Shown in pieces: positions 34,556-46,044 of a stretch of 64,000 nt of DNA. The translations under genes were made by a program, and so were the position numbers. The DNA is from Aaosphaeria pasadenensis. Taxonomy: Eukaryota; Ascomycota; Dothideomycetes; Pleosporales. Under the pieces are notes generated by a model. The model searched no databases. It was not told the DNA's origin and was given only the letters and a program-made list of their open reading frames with translations. Within the stretch, counting starts at the first letter, position 1; each line of letters opens with the position of its first letter. The stretch lies in NCBI GenBank assembly GCA_022813625.1, contig JAKLMB010000007.1, positions 1,178,001 through 1,242,000 on the forward strand. Direction: 5' to 3'.

Positions 34556-36397
34556 CTAGAAATTTTCCTTGCCCCACACGAAGTTGAAGCCAGGTTCGGA
34601 GTACATATTACACTTTACGTGCAATGTGGAACCGAGACCTTTGGGACCACAGAAGAAGACTCCTGCTTCGGCGGGTGAGTGAATCTTCCTGATGGACTTG
34701 AAAATCATGTCCCAGTTGGGACGACCGAAATTTGTTGGTGCGCGGAGCCCTGTAATGGCATCTTGTTCTGCGTTGGCATCGTTGATCATGATGTTGGTCG
34801 CGTCGTCTGCTTTGATCTTTGCCGTGAGATAGGTGTGAATTTCGATGTGGTCGTCCAAATCCTGCGCTTCAATGGCCAATAACAACGACCTGAACCACTC
34901 AAACGATCCGAAGTCTCGGCAGATCCAGAAGAAATAGACCTTTCGAAGTCTTGTCTTTCCTTGCGGGTAGTTCATCCGGTACCAGATACTCTTGAGAATG
35001 GATGCGAAGGGAGTCACACCGATACCAGCACCGACTAGGACGGCAATTTCGAACTTGAAAACATCCTCGGAGGCAGATCCAAAGGGTCCATCTATGTAGA
35101 CACGGGGTAGAATCTTGCGTAATGCGACGTCGTTGCCATCATCGCCCTTGCCCTTCTCGCCTCCAGCTTTTCTATCAAGGCTGCAACCGAGAGCCTTGCC
35201 AAATGCCTTGGTGAAATTACCGACCATACGGATATGAACTGAGATGTAGTCTTCCTCGGGTGCACTTGTAAGCGTAAATGGATGGTATTGCCAGACGGAA
35301 ACTTCGGGGCAGCAGAGGAAAATGTACTGTGCGTATTGGTCAGTGGCAAATAGAACAAAGCTGGTAACTATGGCTTACCTGGCCGGCCTGTGTCTTGGTG
35401 TGCTCTTTCTTGATTTGGACTTCGACGACATTGCTGGGATGCTGGATAACCTTGGAGATGAAAGTCTTGTGCCTTCCTCGAACCTCACGAGAGATACGTT
35501 CAGCCAGATAGGCGAATCCACCATACATCCAGTACTCCCAGAAAACACCAATACCAGCACAGAAGGGTTCGAAGTCGGGTTTGATCATGCAGAATGCTCC
35601 GTGGATGGACCAGAAAACGAAGAAGATGATAAACAGGTGGTGGGTGTACCAGAATCGCTCGAATTGGGCACGTCGAGGGGCTTCCATCGCAGTAAGCACC
35701 ATTGCGGTCAAAGCGACCAACATGATGTAGCCAGTCCATCCCGGTCCGGTCAATAGGTTGGCAGCAATAAATCCCTTGAAACCCAGCTTGTTCTTTGCGG
35801 AAAATCGAGCAAGATTGTTCCAGTGAGCGATTGTGTGAACCCAAGAGAAGAAGAAAATCGACCATCCGACCAGCTTGTGAAATGTGATGTTCTTGTCGAA
35901 AGGAATGATACCATTCAAGGGCGTTCGGCGGACCATGGAGATCAAGTTTCTGCAAACGGGAAACAGGATGAGAGCTACGTCAACGTGGAGCGTTAAGGCC
36001 GCTGAACGAGCAATGGGAAACGTGAGACCGAAATCGCGTCGAGCGTTATTCGAATTATCCTATCGTTGTGTTAGCAAGCGCTTGCGACTTACGTCAAGAA
36101 GCACAAATTAGTCCGTACCTTAAATCCGTAGTGCATCATGCCAAAAACGAAGACCATGATGTGTAGAATCAAGAATACGAAGACGAATCTGTTGGGGTCA
36201 GTCAAGTCAATCGAATGGGACGATTTCTGAAGCGCATACAATCGCCGATATCCCTCGTTCACCATCCACCTATCGATCTTTTCTTTCAGATACAGTTGTC
36301 GCGGTTTTTCGTCGGACATCTCGCCCGACATCAACATTCGGGTGAGTGGCGGCCATCTTGATCGCTCTCGACCCGTTAGACTTGAGTAGCCAGACAT
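34556..36397 (-). CDS. noxA: NADPH oxidase NoxA (Nox1)
   Basis: Membrane flavocytochrome that passes electrons from NADPH to oxygen, giving superoxide; in moulds it governs sexual development, hyphal fusion and infection structures together with NoxR and Rac. Four exons, 36397-36240, 36188-36119, 36059-35379 and 35326-34556, give 559 residues, the usual NoxA length. No N-terminal EF-hand is present, which separates it from NoxC. A six-helix ferric-reductase domain covers about 50-270, with haem-ligand His residues in HKLVGWSIFFFSWVHTIAHW and WYTHHLFIIFFVFWSIHG. FAD-binding HPFTLTSAP is at about 318. NADPH-binding GAGIGVTPF is at about 402, followed by FFWICRDFGSFEWF and GVFFCGPKGLG. The C-terminus is the canonical FNFVWGKENF. 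The NoxA insertion after HIRMVGNFT is Lys/Gly-rich. Confidence 0.97.
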
Positions 36398-38305
36398 GGC
36401 TTCGGAGGGGAGCGAAGGTGTTGGTCGACGGCGACGTAGGGGCCCGGTATTAGGTGTCGCCTTTGTTCAGAGCCTGCTGAAAGTGGCCTAAGATACAATT
36501 CAAAGAATAAAAAGAATGGATATCGGATCTATAGAAGAGAATGTCAGTAAATATGGTGGTGAATGGGAGGCGCTGTCATTGCCATGATGGTGGTGATGAT
36601 GTTGGAAGTCGAGTGAGTACGTACTAACAGTGGTGCCCGCACATAAGAAGAGAAGTCAAGTCACAACGGGAAAGGGAACTGCTTCAGGACCGGTTAAAGA
36701 GTCACCGGCATGAAAACGGAGAGGCTCTTTCGAGTACAGTATGGGAAACAAAAGACTATAAGCAAAGCACTTGTACGAAGAAATGGGGCTTATGGGTGGT
36801 GGGGAAAGGATACAATATCATATCATGGCGGCACCAAGTGGATATGCCAGTCACGGACGCGTGGAGACGGAAGTAAAGCTTAATGGTAAGTAACAGGATG
36901 ATTGTAGGCAAAGAAATCGAACCACTTTTCGGAGGGCTTGCACCAGAAAAGTTGCGACAGGAGGATGGCGACGAGCTATGAAGGCGTATCGCAGGGAGGA
37001 GGTGCGGCGCCCAGAGCCACACAGGTACGGGGGAGACGAGTCAGACGACCAATGGGGACAATGATCAGCGCCCAGTTCGGACAGGTTCAAGCACGATTGG
37101 CATAGTCTGAGTATCTGAAACCCGAAAGGCTATGGCAGTTTGTACTTTTTTCCCATTTCTCCCCCTTAGTAGGAGCGGTTAGGAGAGCGTGCACGACGTT
37201 TGAGTGGTGTTTGGAGCCCCGGTCTCAAAACCGAAGCGAGTTTGAGGTCGGCGCTCTAGTCAATTGTCCGACACCTTTCTCTGTCTAAATCTCTCGTGAG
37301 TCTAGTAAAGGGAGTCGTCACCTCTTTCTCAATCTCTCTCTATCTTACGTACTGTGCAGAGATTCTCTGAATCTTCGTACATACTGATTACATGATCTTG
37401 ATGAATGATCTGATATAGGCTAGGCAGACGACTGACTATCATGAGCAATCGAACCCCTTCAGGTCTCCTTCGTACATTACTCATGTGCGACGAGGAGAAC
37501 AACAACACTCTATCGTGAGACGTCTTTCGGTGGCTGTCGGGGCTGTAACCTGACAGTCGCACCGTTTGCACGCAGCATGTGGGTCGAACTCCAGCGGTAA
37601 CTGACGTTTGGCCAAGGGAATGTAACGATCTATGAGAGTAATGATGGGTTCGGCAGTTCCCCTATTACAATAGCCATTGATGATTACTGGTCGTGGATGT
37701 GAGCCACTCGCCAATCCATATGATATGGACGAACTATATCATTACACAGTAGACCTATGAAGTACCCCGTACTTGAATGTATGTACGATGATTTGTACAA
37801 ATCCACCGTACTACGCTGCCCTACCTATGCACATAATAGTCCGGTGCCTAGTCCAGTCTTACCTTGGCGATCCCGGCGGCTATACGTTCGTGCCATTCTA
37901 CCTTTCTTTCATCCCATTGTGTATATTGGCATTGATTCGCACTCGTAAGCGCCCGAAAAGCGAAAGCTCCGAAGCCCCCTAGGGACGGGTTGATTCCGCG
38001 TGGGAAAGAGTTTGGGCTCAACTCGAACATCTTTCAAGAATTGCATCACGGATATTGCGGCACGTTCTTCACAATGTCCAAACGCACCCTTTCAAAGAGC
38101 TAGAGTAATATGGTGTTTCTCATAGGTTTCTATTTCGGATGTCTCTCCACCACATTTCAACTCCCCTGTGTGCCCTTTTCCGACCAGCTTTCCAGTTGTT
38201 CCATAAAACATCTGTCGTCTTAGGTCACCGTTGCTGCAAGGAAGCTTATCTGGGGAAACACCCGCAGAAACACGGTTGGAACTGACCATCGTCTACGAAT
38301 CTCAT
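36398..38305. other. intergenic region, SDR 3' end to NoxA promoter
   Basis: 1.9 kb without a gene I can support. Short frames at 37329-37982 on both strands are unrecognised. Most of it is probably the NoxA promoter and leader. Confidence 0.65.
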
Positions 38306-39159
38306 TTATAGCATAAGAAAACCACCGGAAGCGGAAATAGACTGTCCCGATATCCATTTCGACTGTTCCTCTGCGAGCCATCCCACTACTTGCGCTATCT
38401 CCTCACTGGTGCCCACCCTATGTCCTACAGGTGTCGTCTTCAGCTGGATGTCGACAAACTCTTTATCGACATTGTCTAGCATTTCGGACGCTGTCGGTCC
38501 CGGATTCACCGTGTTCACAGTATGACCATCGTCTCCGAGTTCCGCAGCCCAACATCGCGTCAAGCCTTCCAGTGCAGCTTTGGAAGAACAGTAAAGAGCC
38601 ATTTTAGCGAACCCTATGCGTGATCCAACGGACGAAACGTTGATGATTCTACCAGGTGCTCGTAGGTGCGGCAACACGGCCTTCGTCATCAAGATGGGGC
38701 CACGTACGTTGACATCGAACATCCGCGCATAATCTTCTGGCGTTGTGTCAAGAATAGTCCTATCGAACTCGACGGCAGCATTGTTAACGAGAATGTCAAC
38801 AGACTGTCCGAAGGTTTCTAAGGTTGCTGCCACGATCTTGTCCCCCGCTTCTACCGTGCTTAAGTCTGCTTGGACCTTTGTCGCCCGACTTCCCGTTCCT
38901 AGCTTTTCGATTTTAGAAACGACTTCAGAAGCCAAAGCTTTGCTTCTAGGTGAAGTGAACACGATAGTAATCTAATCAATGGTTTGTTGTTAGTATGCAT
39001 CTGCTATGGGTATGGTCGACCTACATTGGCACCTCTCCGCGCCAGCTCTATCGCTATGCTTGCACCTATTCCTCGAGAGCTACCGGTAACGATAGCTACC
39101 TTTCCCTTAAGCGGGAGGTGTTTTGGTACAGAATAATCTTTGGAAGGTGAAGATGACAT
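38306..39159 (-). CDS. short-chain dehydrogenase/reductase
   Basis: Classical SDR, NAD(P)-dependent oxidoreductase of the FabG-like type; substrate unknown. Two exons, 39159-39025 and 38971-38306, both phase 0, give 266 residues. Cofactor motif TGSSRGIG is at 25-32. The structural NNAA motif is at about 108-111. The catalytic Ser is in INVSSVGS (about 158-159) and YCSSK gives Tyr 172 and Lys 176. The C-terminus SISASGGFLML is typical. All catalytic residues are present. No linked pathway genes are nearby. Confidence 0.93.
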
Positions 39160-40089
39160 GATGAATTGAGATTATTTTGGTGAATGTTTATCGAAGCCGA
39201 AAGCCTTCTAATATTTAATCTCTGTCATTCCATTCATGGCCCTTTTAAATGATTTCCCAGGCCACTTTCATAGACTTTCTACATGGTGTTAACGTCAAGT
39301 CACTTGCTTATCTCCTGGTTGTCCATTCTCTTGGGTGGCTCCGATGGGACAGCTGGCCACCGATAGCTATCGGAAGCTGCAGACGCATATGCCTGACTGT
39401 TGATATACAAGAGAATTTACAGCAAATAATACGCCTTGCATCTGGAGTATGACGCTCCTTCGCAAAATAAAAGCAGAATAGGATAAAATGAGACAGCGCC
39501 GAGATCAGCACTACTCGCCGATGGTTGTCGGGCCTTCATCCAGGTAGTAGACATATGTCAACATCGTGACTTTATCATCTACAGAACTTTTGACGTATTT
39601 ATAAAGGTCCCTATTGTATACCAATGCTACGAAATCCGTACATCTGGGATTGTCGAGGATGCAAATATCTACCCAACGTTGGAGTGTGTATCATGATCAC
39701 GTGATTTAGAACTTTTCACACAATCAAGTGACCTCTCTGGTTCTTATGAAGAATTTGTCGTACGAATCTGCACAGCCATGATTTTAGGTCGATTCGTACT
39801 CAGATACCAACGTAGTAAGATGGAAGTTGGTGATACGGAGTGTCGGTTGTCAACGTCAAGTTGCAGGTGTTAGCATTGTTGTCTAGCCCGACTTACGTGA
39901 GCCATCGCAAGCGAGGGGAAATCTCCTCTCCGCCAGTTCCCTCGACTACTGTTCGCGCAAGATCAACCATCATTTCTCAAAATATACATTTGGCGCGACA
40001 CTGACTACCAGGTTTCTGATATAAAGTAGACTCATATTACTACTACTAACTTCCATAGCTAAGCAATTGCCATCCTTCATCCTATCGCC
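39160..40089. other. divergent promoter region, SDR / EMG1
   Basis: No gene seen. It contains TACGGAGT at 39834-39841. Confidence 0.7.
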
Positions 40090-41117
40090 ATGGCCGGAGT
40101 CAAAAATGAGAATGAGCAGGAAAGGCCCTCGAGGGACTCTCCTGAGCGCGGCAAGAAGCGAATAAGTCAGTTCTCAATTCCTCTTGTAGATTCTTCCGAA
40201 TCTACACACGGTGGGTTCGATATCATAGACCACCCCTCATTATCACTTGCGACTTTCCGGTCGCTCTCCAATGCAAGAGTTGATGACTGACATTGGTACT
40301 TCTGCCTACAGGAACCTCGAAATCCCTTCCACCACCCGACCTCCCCAAGCTTGTCGCCGAGCAGGCTACTCCCATTCCTAGCACCGATAAAGACACTCAA
40401 CGCCTCATCGTTGTTCTCTGCAATGCCACTTTGGAGACTTACAAGGCCTCCCATGGGTCCGCACGTGGACCCGGCGGTCGCGAGGACAAATACAATTTAT
40501 TGAACAGCGACGACCACATTGGCGTCATGAGGAAAATGGGGCGAGATATCAGCGAGGCACGACCGGACATCACGCACCAGGTACGTAGCTGCAAATTTTC
40601 CGACTTGAAAAAATAATCAAAAGGTAACACTCGACCGTAGTGCCTGCTCACTCTACTGGACTCGCCGATCAACAAAGCTGGGAAGCTGCAGATCTACGTC
40701 CAGACAGCAAAGAACGTACTCATCGAAGTCAGCCCAACGGTCCGCATTCCACGTACATTCAAGCGATTTGCTGGTCTCATGGTCCAATTGCTTCACAGGC
40801 ACCAGATCAGGTCTACCACGTCTCAAGAGAAGCTTATTCAAGTCATCAAGAACCCGATCACAGACCACCTCCCCCCGAATTGTCGCAAGGTCACTTTGAG
40901 TTTCGATGCTCCTGTGGTCCGCGTACGAGATTACATCCAGGGCTTGGGCCCGAAGGAGAGTATCTGTGTTTTCATTGGCGCTATGGCCAAAGGAAGCGAT
41001 GATTTTGCGGATTCAATCAAGGATGATTCCATTGGTATCAGCAACTACAACCTCAGTGCTAGTGTAGCATGCAGCAAGTTCTGCCACGCTGCGGAAGATG
41101 TATGGAACATCATCTAG
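40090..41117 (+). CDS. EMG1: EMG1/NEP1, 18S rRNA pseudouridine N1-methyltransferase
   Basis: SPOUT-fold methyltransferase acting in the nucleolus on the hypermodified pseudouridine of 18S rRNA and required for small-subunit assembly. Three exons, 40090-40210, 40312-40580 and 40641-41117, give 288 residues. A charged Lys/Glu-rich N-terminus leads to QRLIVVLCNATLETYKA. Then come HQCLLTLLDSPINKAGKLQ and YVQTAKNVLIEVSPTVRIPR, with FKRFAGLMVQLLH, the conserved core that binds rRNA. The SAM-binding knot region includes SFDAPVVRVRDYI, ICVFIGAMAKG and ISNYNLSASVACSKFCHAAE. Every conserved block is intact, and the end (WNII) is as expected. Confidence 0.97.
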
Positions 41118-42932
41118 CCGTTCTCATACCGTAACGACTCACTCACCACTCACACGACACAAACACACCACACAATGATTGCTCCACGGATCTGGAACGC
41201 CACCGATGGCCTCGACAATCCATCCGGATTGTCGCAAATATTGGTTTGGCAGCAGGTGGGCACACACTTTAGATCACAACATCGAGAGTGGTGCCACTAT
41301 GCTTTTTTGAGCGTTCAGGAATGTCTTCGTGTTTTTACAACAATTCCACAAGGCCTCAACGTGCTCAAGAACCCTTGAATCTTTTGTGGAGTAATCAACT
41401 TGCTCTACGTCTCCTTTTTTCTCTCCCATGTCTCCTTTTGTCAATACTGGACGCTCTTCTACCGAGTCTGTGCTGTTAGTGCAGTGAGTCTCGATAATGT
41501 AAATTCTCTTCTTCCATATTTGTATGCACATAGACATCTGACATAGTTCTAATGGATGTAATGACGTAAATCTGGGGCTTCCAATATCGAACCTGACACC
41601 CACCTCGCTGGCTATGCGTCACTGAAGAAGATATAGCAGGATTTGCACCATATATATCACCATGCAGCGCGATCCTGATTCTGAGGCCTGTGGGCGTTCC
41701 AACAAAGATGTATGCATACTACATACTCCGTACTGTATGCATATCCAAGCGCATATGGCGGCTCAAGTGAAAAGGAGGGGGAGGGGCAGACAGCTCAACC
41801 ATCCACATATCTGACATAGGTATGCATGCGCCGAATCGGTGCTACAGCACATACATACATACATATGTCCGTACATGGATGACTCGGCCCAACAGTGCTC
41901 GATCACGCATGATTAGACGATTACTACAGTAGACAACAGACTCCAAATCAGACATTGCAGAAAACCAATGCCTTGGGTCAGTGGATTCCGATGACGCTTG
42001 TAGCCTCATCTGATATCATTCAATCGATTCGCGACCATTGCCTTGATTAACATAGTACTTGTATAAGGAGTACTAGGGAATGCTCGCAGCTTCTTCCCAC
42101 CGTTCATCCACTACTTTGACCGTCGAGTGCTAGGGCGTCGCGTGTCACCCACAGCAAAGTTCCAGACCGACGGGAGATCGGGAAATTGTATCACGATCAT
42201 GGGCCCAATACCACAAGGATGATAGAATCTACTCCGTACACGATAAATGAATAAAGAAAAGGCTAATTTTTGCACAATGTACAGTACAGTACCGTAATCA
42301 CGCCTAGATATTCGAGGCAATTGTTCCGTATGGTCGCATCGCAACACAGTAATGATTCTAATGAATAATGTGAGGCGAGAGAACCGCTGGGATCAAGTCG
42401 CGGACACGGCCCGCCGTGGGAAGATCCAATCCGCAGTGTTCGCTTCCACCAACGTCTTTAGCTGCATACGCTGGCCATGTGGCAGCTCGAGAGCCCCCTT
42501 TGACAACGGACTCCTTGTACACCAACGACATCAGTGGGGCGGACTATACACGGCTTTCCCGTCAATGTATGGATGCCCTGCCTAATGCCTTTCTCTACAA
42601 GTACTCTACTTTCTCCGTCAGCATTCCCCTCCGCCTATTATCGTGGTCTCCATATATCGTATTACCATACACACCGCATACAAGTACAAGTACAAAGTAC
42701 AAGTATCGTGACTTGTCCATTGTGCTTTGCTCCATCATCAACTACATTCCCACCATCCTCATCATACACAGTTGTCTGCGTCTTCACTGACCGCAGACTG
42801 TATCATTATCATATTCTTTGAGCATATTTCCAATCGTTTTTCCCATTCGTTCATATTTTTATATATCTAATACTCATATCGGTCCACCGCTCTTTCGTCC
42901 CTTTCAAACATCTACACTTTCCAACAAGCAAT
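41118..42932. other. intergenic region, EMG1 to VOC-fusion gene
   Basis: 1.8 kb with no gene I can support. It holds two TACTCCGTAC copies (41724-41733 and 42230-42239) and short AC/AT-rich repeats (CATACATACATA near 41855). Confidence 0.65.
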
Positions 42933-45089
42933 ATGCCAGTTTCTCACATCGGCCTCACGGTTTCCCATCTTCCAACTTCGTGTTCATTTTTCCTCTCTGC
43001 ACTTCAGCCACTTGGGTACCGCTTCATTGGACAGCAAGGAAATCAAATTGGTCTCGGAATCCGCGATGCAGACTTCTTCTTGTGCCAAGAATCGCCTGGG
43101 TAAGTCTTGCCGGACATGATGAATCGTACAGTCACTGACTCGGAGTACAGTGTAAAAGCCGGAGCTGCACACATTGCATTCACTGCGCACAGCCGGACGG
43201 CTGTACGCGACTTCTATACCGCTGCCCTGACCGCTGGCGGTCGACCAAATGGAGCCCCAGCAAACCGAACCGGCGAAGAGGAACACTTCAATGCTGCCAT
43301 TCTTGACTTCGACGGTAACAGTATCGAGGTCGTTTATAGGAATGGACCAGATATCAGAGACGACGGCACGGTCATGCAGCATAGTCGGGTCATAACATGG
43401 CGGAGGACTGTGACTGAGAGTATACGTGACGATAGAAGTGTCGTCAGCTCTCGAACCTCCAAGCCAGCATCGGTCGTTGCTCCTCCTGCCTCGGTGGCAC
43501 CCTCTCAGGACCCATTCGCAGCTTCTGGTGTCTCCAAAGCTGCAAGCCTGGTTCGGAGTCTGTCTGAGCCTTGTGCTGTTCCTCAGGCCCCCGCCGCGAG
43601 TGCAGCACCTGCACCAACCGTCACCGCCCCTGCGTCAAATGGCGATAGTGCCGCGAAGACCATCATCGGAACTCTCCTTGGAGCCGCTGCCGGTGCAGCC
43701 ATCACCTATGCCATGTGCAAGAGTGAGCGAGATAGTGCTAAGAAGGAGGCAGAGTTCGAGGCCTTCCAGTTGGCCAAAGCAGCATTGCAGACCGCCACAG
43801 CCCAGACCAACTCGGAGAACAAGCTATCCATGCAGGACCCACACCAGATCTACGAGACAACTCCCAGGTCAGTTGTACACCGCAACATCAACGATACCAA
43901 CTCTCAGTATGCGCCGGCCCAAGCTCGTAGTGTCTACGTCCAGGGCGCAATCGAGCCCGCGCCTCAAAGCTATGTCTCCCAGTCGTACCCTTCCGCTCCG
44001 CCTTCCCGAATCTCAGAGCGCAGAGCGATCGAGTATGTCCCCCAGCAAGCGATCGAGTATGCCCCATCTCGACAGGCCATTGAGTATCTGCCGGCTCCTT
44101 CCGCCGCGCCCTCGCGGTCTCAGTTCACCGCTCATCGATCGATGACAAGTCCCGAATTATCGACAGTTTCCAAGGCCAAGAGCACAGCTTCGAGGGCCCA
44201 CAGCGTTGCCCACAGCGCAGCCCCCAGCACATTGATCTCGTCCTTCGTGGCAGACAAGGAACCAAAGCGCAGCGATGAGGAAAGCGTTTATTCTCATCAC
44301 ACCAGTAGATCCAAGGCCAGGTCGCATGTCTCGAGGCATACGTCTGCATCGAAGCATGGCAGCAAGGCTGAGAGCAGGACCCCGTCTCCCCCTCCGTCGA
44401 CGATCAAATCGAAGGCAGCTTCCATCGTTGGAAGCATCCTCGGACGGGACAACGAGTCTCATGTGAGTAAGAGGGACAACGAGTCTCGTGTGAGTAAGAG
44501 CAGTAGGAAAAAGCATTCTTCTGATGATGACAACGATGAATTCGAGATCGGGGATCTTGACCTTGACGACAACGACACTGTCGTCCCCAGCGACAGTATT
44601 TCGCAAATCTCTACTTCGCGTAGGCGTCGCCACCGCAGCCATAAGGATAGAGACAGCAGTAGCCAGGCCGGCACAAGTGTTAGCAAACACAGCTCGGCAT
44701 CGAAGCACAGCAAACATTCAAGACACACCCACCATTCCAGCAGTTCCCGCAAGTCCTCTCACAGCAAGCATGGGGGTTCGTCGGTGCTTACGGATGAGTG
44801 GTGGGATACCGACGACCACATCGACAGCAAACGCCCTTCTGTCGTGTCCGAGTCCAGTGATGTTAGCACTGTTAAACCCGTGAAGTCGAGAACCTCGAGG
44901 AAGGACTCGGTCGCTGGAAAGAGCGAGTATGATGACATGTTCAACGGCGTGAGTTATGGAGACGGTGGCGTCGCCAGTATTCCTATCCGTGGGATCACAC
45001 CCAGTATGGTCGCGGCGCAGACCTCGAACAAAAACAGGGGTATGATCAACTATGCCCATGGACAGAGGATGAAACCTTTTGGGGAGTAG
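42933..45089 (+). CDS. VOC/glyoxalase-fold protein with glycine-zipper helix and basic Ser-rich tail
   Basis: Two exons, 42933-43099 and 43151-45089, give 701 residues. Residues 1 to about 130 form a vicinal-oxygen-chelate (glyoxalase/bleomycin-resistance) domain: MPVSHIGLTVSHLPTS, then LGYRFIG, AAHIAFTAHSRTAV and the C-terminal strand LDFDGNSIEVVYR. An Ala/Pro/Ser linker follows. A glycine/alanine-zipper hydrophobic helix (TIIGTLLGAAAGAAITYAMC, about 225-244) comes next, then a charged helix rich in Lys/Glu. The last 400 residues are disordered, with EYVPQQAIEYAPSRQAIEYL-type repeats, then Ser/Arg/Lys/His-rich sequence (SKHSSASKHSKHSRHTHHSS), an acidic patch and a short conserved-looking C-terminus. 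VOC enzymes bind a metal and small substrates; here the enzyme activity is unproven. The helix could insert in a membrane or oligomerise. Confidence 0.85.
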
Positions 45090-46044
45090 AAGATGACATG
45101 GGGACGATTGTATCCCATGTGAAGTATCATGAATTTCTTATATTTCTCTTCATTACTTGCATCGTACCAATCTCGTCTCTTAGATTTTACGATTTTCATG
45201 GTCATGACTCTACATGTTGATCAAGCATACTCATTTAGCATAACATCGCATGGCTGCTCTCTGTTTTTCTGTTTTGGGTCTTTTATACTCTTCTCCTGCT
45301 TCCATTTTCACTTCGATGTAAACATTGTAGCACGAACTTGCATTGGGGTTTGCATCTGCATCAGCATCGGCTGCCGCATATTCTGTTACCTTTTAGCATT
45401 GTCAGTTTGGAGTACTTGTATAAGAATCATAGAAAACCCTTTCGACGACCGATCATACAGTGCGTATTCATTTTGGTGACATCCGAAATAATGCAACAAC
45501 CATACCAGTGGGAGTGACACGATGACAAGGGTGGCAATGCCCATCGCAATGTCCAATTCATAAAGTTGTAATTTGAATACCTTCATGTCGTTGACTATCT
45601 TTGGCTATCTACATACTCTATAACGAGTATGATGACCAAGTATTGGATCCGGGATTCACGATATGTTTTTGTGAATGCTCTTCTCAAGAGAAGAGTTGGA
45701 ACTTGGAATCTACTAAATGTCCAACGGCCCACACAAGGCCTATCATCATTCCAAAACCAGATGCATTGATATATCGAGCACACGAGATGATCATAAAAAT
45801 AAAGACGAGTACCAAGATCACTCATATGGGACGGTATCTTCCCATTGCCCTCATCCCATCCTCGAGTCCCGGCAAGTCTAGCCGGACCACGCTAGTGCCA
45901 CGGGAAGCTCAATGACATGCAGCGGGCCATACCATAGTGACCATACCATACCTATTATTGCCCCTCCACCAACCAACCAAAGCTACGATCTGCCCTTCCC
46001 AAAAAAAAGAAAACCAACGACAACTTCCCTTCTCCCATGCAACG
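45090..46044. other. intergenic region, VOC-fusion gene to RPAP1-like gene
   Basis: AT-rich 3' flank and promoter, with no gene seen. A 116-codon Phe/Cys-rich frame at 45129-45479 looks like translated 3' UTR. An in-frame ATG at 45937 precedes the RPAP1-like start. Confidence 0.65.

Noticed and set aside
37240..37500. Short inverted pieces resembling a tRNA T-arm
   Set aside because: No complete acceptor stem or anticodon arm on either strand.
43426..44717. Frames of 239 and 186 codons over the VOC-fusion gene
   Set aside because: Shadows of the Ser/Pro-rich tail; the main frame carries the VOC domain and continues without break.
45129..45479. 116-codon Phe/Ser/Cys-rich frame after the VOC-fusion gene
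   Set aside because: It is AT-rich 3' flank and its hydrophobicity comes from T-rich codons.
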